From: Gigaspora margarita
Taxonomy: Eukaryota; Glomeromycota; Glomeromycetes; Diversisporales; Gigasporaceae
Length of the DNA: 64,000 nt
NCBI GenBank assembly: GCA_009809945.1
Contig: WTPW01000146.1
Coordinates: forward strand, 104,476 to 168,475
Direction: 5' to 3'
The notes beneath the pieces were generated by a model. It was not told where the DNA came from, did no database searches, and worked only from the letters and a program-made list of their open reading frames with translations. The position numbers and the translations under genes are program-made. Position 1 is the stretch's first letter, and each line of letters opens with the position of its first letter. Of the stretch, positions 58,312-64,000 are shown piece after piece.

Positions 58312-59401
58312 ATGATCTCTGTGTTTGCAGCCATTTCGTTTATAGAGACAGTTCAAGGAAATACTTCTTTGAGTGAAATTGCAACATATAGACATAAATA
58401 TGATGAATTTGTACATTAAAAATTTAAAGCATTCGCTTCTGTTGATAATCAACATATGATCAACAAAATTGAGCGAAATAAAATAATGTTGGTTATTGGT
58501 AGATTTATCTTAGAAAATTCTGAATTGAACATGAGAAACAATGGTATACATTTTCAAATATAAGAGACTACTTTAACCCAAGTAAACTCATCGTAGCATG
58601 AATTTCTTTCTAAGTCAAAATAAACTACCTTTTAATTTTTGACTAAAAAGAAAAAATTTAATATACTGGATTAGCCTAATTATTATTCGACGATTATACT
58701 TATTTTTATTTTTATGACAAATTAATCCAATATCTAAGGTTACTATTCTTCAAGCAATAAAATTAGACTTAAAAACAATTGAAAATGAACCTTCGGTGTA
58801 TGACCTTCCAGTAACTCTGCCATTTAGATGTTATTAGACTCTATACAAATCTTCGGAAATAATAAGAATAAGCCTTCGCACTTCACCTTAGAACAGAGAG
58901 GTTATAACCCTATTACTTCGAACTACTTGACAGTAGAAATTGACTGTGCGTTTGATGCTGGAACAACCAGGCATGCCAGCGTACCTAATGCAATTGAGAA
59001 CAAAGCAATCTTATCTGTTTGTGGTGAACTGTATAAGGGTAACAATATGATGCATATTATTGCATCAGATATTGAATGGAATAATATATCATGGTTAATA
59101 AAGCTAGCACTCCAGAACAAGCAACTAATAATAGAAAAAAGTGTAATCAAGATTTATTAAACTTCAAAGATAAATGTAAAAATAAAAAATTGACAAGAAA
59201 CCAGAGCAAATACTGATAGCTGAGTCTACAAATAATAACCCAAATTATGAAGAGCCTATAGACAAATTGAATAATAAATCAGAAGATAGAATCGAAAACA
59301 AACCTGGCTCAGAATGCGATAAACAACAAAATAAAACTGAAAATAATATCAGTTCAAGAGCTGATAAATTAAAATCAGCTTTAAGAAATAATAAAAAATA
59401 A
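58312..59401 (+). pseudogene. Helitron-associated accessory gene, copy B
   Basis: Exon 1 at 58312-58530 (MISVFAAISFIETVQGNTSL ... VIGRFILENSELN) is exactly as long as in copy A. Exon 2 starts after TCTAAG at 58739 (VTILQAIKLDLKTIENEPS, YDLPVTLPF, TVEIDCAFD, ILSVCGEL) and ends SRADKLKSALRNNKK. The intron donor is ATGAGA instead of a GT. A TAA interrupts exon 1, and frame changes follow the LPF motif and VIASDIEW-like region. It lacks the EVQHNA exon seen in copy A. It is homologous throughout but unrecognised in function. Confidence 0.7.
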
Positions 59402-60931
59402 TACTGATCTGAATTTGATCAAGTTAAATGCATTATTATGTATAAATCTAATTTTTACTTTTTTATTAGTATATATTTTTAAATATTAAATAAAATTTTT
59501 ATTTTAAATTTAACCCTTATTGATCGATCAACTTTAAATGCAATTAATAATGTGAAAAATTTAATATCAAATTGTTATACCTTAAAAAATAACTTGTGAC
59601 TACTATAATACAAAAAAAATATGTATAGTAATGAATGATCAAAACAAATCAATAAATAAAAAAGCTTTTGTCAAAAAAAAAATAAATGCCTAAATAAATA
59701 AAAAAGCTTTTACCAAAAAAAAATAAATGCCTAAATTATTATATCACATGATTAATATGTAAAGTTGCGCGATGCTATCACACAAAACTGGGAATAAAAA
59801 GATTAGTAGATTGTATTAAAAATTTTATAAAATAAAGATTTTAACAGTTTATAAATACTAACTAATAAATTATTTACATCTTACCTATATATTACAGCAT
59901 TATACAATATAATTAATTAATCATAAAATTTAAATAATAATATATTGCATTTGTTCGATATTTGTAATTAGAATTTAAATATATATAGAATTTTTTTAGC
60001 ATTTAAATACTTAATGGCATCTAAAAGCTTGACTTATTCATATAATGATTAAACATAGTACAAAAAGCATTTTTTATGAGAACAGAGTCATAAATAGCAT
60101 TATTAAATATTGTATATATATATATATATATATATTCTAATACTTAAAACAGATTGACCTACAAATGACCTATATAATGTTAAATCAAGTTAAGATCATG
60201 AGAATAATAATTAATTAGTGATCGTAAATCAATTACTCCAAAAATCAATGCAAAAAATCAATAAAAATCAACATGACTATTCATAATTATTATTGTAGCA
60301 TTTTGTAAAACGCTTATTTTTATTATAATTTGATCAATTTTAAACATCTTAAATTTTTTTTTGGAAATCGATCAATGTATCAATAAATAAAACTGATAGT
60401 GTAGAAATAAAAAGAAATTAAATCATAAACTTGAATGCTTAAAATAATTCTTTGGAAAAGAAAATCGTGTACAAAATAGCACATATGGAAATCAGTTTAA
60501 TTTAAAATGCAAATTGAACCATTGCATTCCACAATACATATGAAAACATAATCAATTAAAGAAGTGTATTTGCTCACATTATTTCACTTCACAGATAAGC
60601 ATGCACTACATTGCACTCCTTTCTAGTATGTTTCGTTGCTTAAAAAATTAAATATGCATTAAATCGTAAATGCAGAATACATGTAATAATAATACTTCAA
60701 ATGTACCTCAAAACATTCACTAAATAAAAAAAGAATTTACCAAAAAAACAAAACGCCTAAATATTTACATTGCATAATCAGAAATATTTAATTAATTAAT
60801 AAATTAAATAATAAATAAAACTAGCCGATTAATACAATCGTGTGAACAAATATAATAAAAAATTTATAATAAAAGCAGAAATTGCTTAATTCTGACACAA
60901 ATCAAGTTGACAAAAAAAAAAATTAAAAAAC
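59402..60931. other. Intergenic part of Helitron B with inserted repeat
   Basis: In Helitron A the two genes are 366 bp apart; here the gap is 1.5 kb. The extra length is mostly the dispersed repeat 59760-60630. A tandem AAAAAAGCTTTTRYCAAAAAAA phrase lies at 59660-59725. No gene seen. Confidence 0.5.
59760..60630. repeat. Dispersed repeat family, short copy
   Basis: Co-linear with 17770-18170 (GTTGCGCGATGCTATC, ACTAACTAATAAATTAT, AGCATT..(AT)n) and then with one unit of the 19-20-kb array (CATTGCATTCCACAATA, GTATTTGCTCACATTATTTC). The intervening region is shorter than in the long copy. Confidence 0.65.
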
Positions 60932-63900
60932 ATGGAATATACCTATAATACTCTGGAAACATCTTCCTCTGCTTCTGATATATTCGAAGAACCTTGGCAA
61001 ATCTCTGAAAAACTTCAAAAACTACTAAATGAATTTCAAAATATGATCTTAAATGATCACTCTTCAGTACCTTGTGCTTACTGCTCTATACTAATGATGA
61101 ATCATCAAATAAATTGGATTGATTATAAAGATACTTAAGAATATACATTGCCTGTAGTATTTGAAAACATTGAAATAGTAACTCGCATAAATAACAGAAA
61201 AAAAAAAGTTGCTGTATGTTCTTCCTGTAAATCAGAAAAAAATCATCGATTTCCACCAATCCTCTACTCAGTGCCAGATGAGATTAGTACTGTTCCAATG
61301 ATTTATTGAAAATATCTGTCTCCAATTTATATGAATTGTACACTAGGTCGTGCTCCTGGTTCTAATACATATACAAATTACAGACATCTCCATGGCCTTA
61401 TTAAACTCTCTAAAAACAAACATGCTCTTGAATTACATTCAGGCTTAATTGGTGCTTTTTTAAATCAAGAACTCCCGAATTGGTTTCATCCAATACTATT
61501 AACTGCAAGCTAATGGTTAAAAAATAACAACCCAATATTTAAAAAATATAATCAAGCTCATATACCAACTCAATTCTCAACAATAAATACTGCACATCAA
61601 ACTTTTCCTACAGCAAGGCCAACAAATGAATCCTCAAATTCTATGAATACTAATCTACCTTCTTTAGTTGTACCTAGTAACAATTTTCCAATTGAAATAC
61701 ATGATGAAGACTACAGATATCAAAGATTAATGGCAGGATTTTTACAAACCAATGATAGTCTAGATCTACCAATACCAAATTATGATCCAGATATTGAACT
61801 GTTATTATTTCCAGATCTCTTTCCATCTGGTCATCTCCATTATAAAGATTCTAAAAAACTATTAGATTTCAAGCAAAAAACTGATAATTATGGTAAATAT
61901 ATTAAACTAAGACTTTTATGGCCTGATCCAAGATTCAGACTTCACTGGTATTGGCCATATTGGTTATATCTCAATCTTGAAAAAAAAGAAACTACCAAAA
62001 TCAAAACAGAATTATAAATCAAAAAAATGTTATTTGTGAGTCTCTTCCAACAAGAGTGGACCTAATAAAAGCAAGAACCTACAACAATCAACCTATTATG
62101 AATGAAGCACTTACTACAACTTTACCTTTATCTATTTGAACATTAGATGCATTTTTTTAAAAAAAACAGTATCAAGTAAATACAATGCTTCAAAACTATG
62201 GATTACCTCAAATCTTTTATACAATAACAATAGGCAAAGATAAATGGTCACATTTAAAAAAAATACTTGAAAATACAGATAATGGAGATACTTTACCAAC
62301 TAATAGACCATTACATGTTTATCTTCATTATCACAACAAACTAAACAATATACGCAATAAACTTTGGAATGATTCTAAAATTATATAGTGAAAAAATTTT
62401 ATAGATTATTTTGAAAGAGATGAATTTCAAAATAGAGGAACAATTCATACTCATGGATTTGCTTATACAGAACTAAAAATACCTGAGCTAATTGAATTAA
62501 AAACAATTTGTGCAGATATACCTGATCCAATAACTGAACAAATCCTATTTCAATTAGTATCTNCATTTCAAGTACATCAATGTATTAAAGAAANGTGTGN
62601 AGGCCCAGGAACAAATTTAAATCCTTGTAAAAAAGGTTTTCCACAACCTTTATCAAACTATACTTACTGCAATACTAACTCTAAATAATATACCTATAAA
62701 AGAACAAAAGAAATTGATCNCTGNATAGTTCCTTATNATCCTNAAANATTATTATTATGGCAAGGCCATATAAATTTTCAATATGTNACCACTTTTGGTT
62801 TTGGAAAATATGTAACAAAATATGCAACCAAANCTGAACCAACTGAACTCTTTGATATAATGGAACAAGACTCTTACAAAAGACATATTCAGGCAAGAAG
62901 ACTAGGATCAATTGAACTTATGATATTACTATTACAGTACCCTATAACAAGATTATCAATTTCTGTACAATATCTCCCATCAGCACCTTCTGAATTAAGA
63001 ATTCGCTCAGTAAAACCAATTCATTTGCAAAGGTAACTATTCAAAATACTTTTAAATACATTATTTATCAAATCAAAATACAATAAATCTAATCTATACT
63101 CTATTTAAACAAAATTGATTAAAAAGAATAAATTATGATAGTGATAGTTAGGATGATAATGATGATGAAAATGACAAACTATACTATGATGATGTAATTG
63201 ATAAATACTATGACAGGCCAAAAAATAACATGTTTGAAACAATGACCTACACTGACTATTTTAAAAATTATAATATAAAAAATAAAGCTCCAGGTCAAAA
63301 TTCAAAACTATATTTTACTAAAGATCTGAAAAATCGATTTGTAATTAAAAGAAAAAAACCAATATTAATAAGATTTACAAATTATAAAATTGAAGATAGT
63401 GAACCATATTTTTTTCATCATCTATTAATGAAACTTCCAGTCTGTTCCCAGAATGAATTACTTGGAAATTATCCTAATTTTAAAAAAAGATTTGAACAAG
63501 AATACCCTACAAGAAATCACCAACTTTTAGAACAAGCTTCAAATAACTCACTAATTGCCCAGAGTACTATATCAGAAAAATTTAAAAAAGCAATTGAATT
63601 GGTACTTGAAAATTTAAACAAAAATGATCTTTGGAATATTATATACAAACAGCTGATTTCATTAGAAAAGCCTTTACAAACAACTGAATCAATTCTAACT
63701 TTAGACGAAGAACAATATAAAATATATGATATATTATGTAATTCATGGGGCACTGAATCAGAAAATAGATATCCCTACTTCTTTATGACTGGATCAGCAG
63801 GTACTGGAAAATCATTCATGATACACCAAATAATTAATATGCTTAATACAAAAAATATTAAATATTTACTACTATTACCTACTGGAGTATCTGCTCTAAG

Positions 63901-64000
63901 TATAGAAGGTAAAACTATACACTTAGCTCTTAAAATTAGGTCATTATCAAACACTTGCAATGGAAAATGAAACTTCAAAAATTGAACTCTTAGAATTAAA
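60932..64000 (+). pseudogene. Helitron B Rep-helicase gene, truncated by window end
   Basis: Starts MEYTYNTLETSSS. Rep blocks: [82 protein letters not shown], the HUH-type FQNRGTIHTHGF (62430) and FGKYVTKYATK (62805) with the Rep tyrosines. After a putative intron at 63033-63126 it continues into the Pif1-type helicase with intact Walker A TGSAGTGKS (about 63790). Stops lie at 61136, 61307 (TGA, arginine in copy A), 61511, about 62138, 62159, 62386-62391 and 63147; frame changes lie near 62012 and 63955. After the last one the alternative frame (ENETSKIELLELK) stays open to the window end. Several ambiguous bases at 62560-62840 suggest near-identical copies in the genome. Confidence 0.85.
63033..63126 (+). 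other. Putative intron in Helitron B (94 bp)
   Basis: Donor GTAACT after ...TTGCAAAG and acceptor AAAAAG before AATAAATTATG. Removal moves the Rep frame onto the helicase frame (LQR then INYDSDS). Copy A has no intron at this point. Confidence 0.6.

Overview
The window is extremely AT-rich. It contains GT-AG introns, a LINE retrotransposon, three Helitron copies, many short inverted-repeat elements, a solo LTR and satellite DNA. This points to a eukaryotic, fungal-type genome. A kinase fragment resembling the expanded kinase families of arbuscular mycorrhizal fungi, together with the base composition, suggests a Rhizophagus-like Glomeromycotina fungus. The organism is an inference. Almost everything here is mobile or repetitive DNA; only one ordinary host gene can be supported.

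Layout. 1-8.4 kb: a pogo-like MITE, a near-complete LINE (endonuclease, reverse transcriptase, RNase H) with a perfect 15-bp target duplication and poly-A tail, then a tRNA-headed SINE-like block. 8.7-16.1 kb: a heavily decayed Helitron (copy C, + strand), itself hit by MITEs and a roughly 3.4-kb insert. 16-30 kb: AT-rich DNA with a 2.3-kb dispersed repeat, several MITEs and a Tc1-type element carrying a hAT-type MITE whose empty site is visible at 54.8 kb. 30.0-30.7 kb: a solo LTR. 31.4-33.5 kb: an intact seven-exon SLC17-like transporter gene on the minus strand, flanked by direct repeats of about 230 bp. 34-37 kb: palindromic elements. 37.2-49.6 kb: Helitron A on the minus strand, with a recognisable 3' hairpin and CTAG end, a Rep-helicase gene and an upstream accessory gene. 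Its Rep is split by a 4.9-kb Mutator-like element (9-bp target duplication) that carries a protein-kinase fragment, and by a hAT-type MITE placed at a splice junction. 50.9-56.5 kb: a degenerate satellite field with embedded MITEs. 58.3-64 kb: Helitron B on the + strand, with the same accessory gene then Rep-helicase order, running off the window.

The most interesting content is the Helitron system. Two copies keep the same unrecognised spliced accessory gene upstream of the Rep-helicase. The copies differ in intron content. Copy A shows the full nesting history from exact target duplications. Premature stops in the copies are largely C-to-T/G-to-A changes, and every TGG-derived stop seen is TAG, the product expected from C-to-T change in a CpA context.
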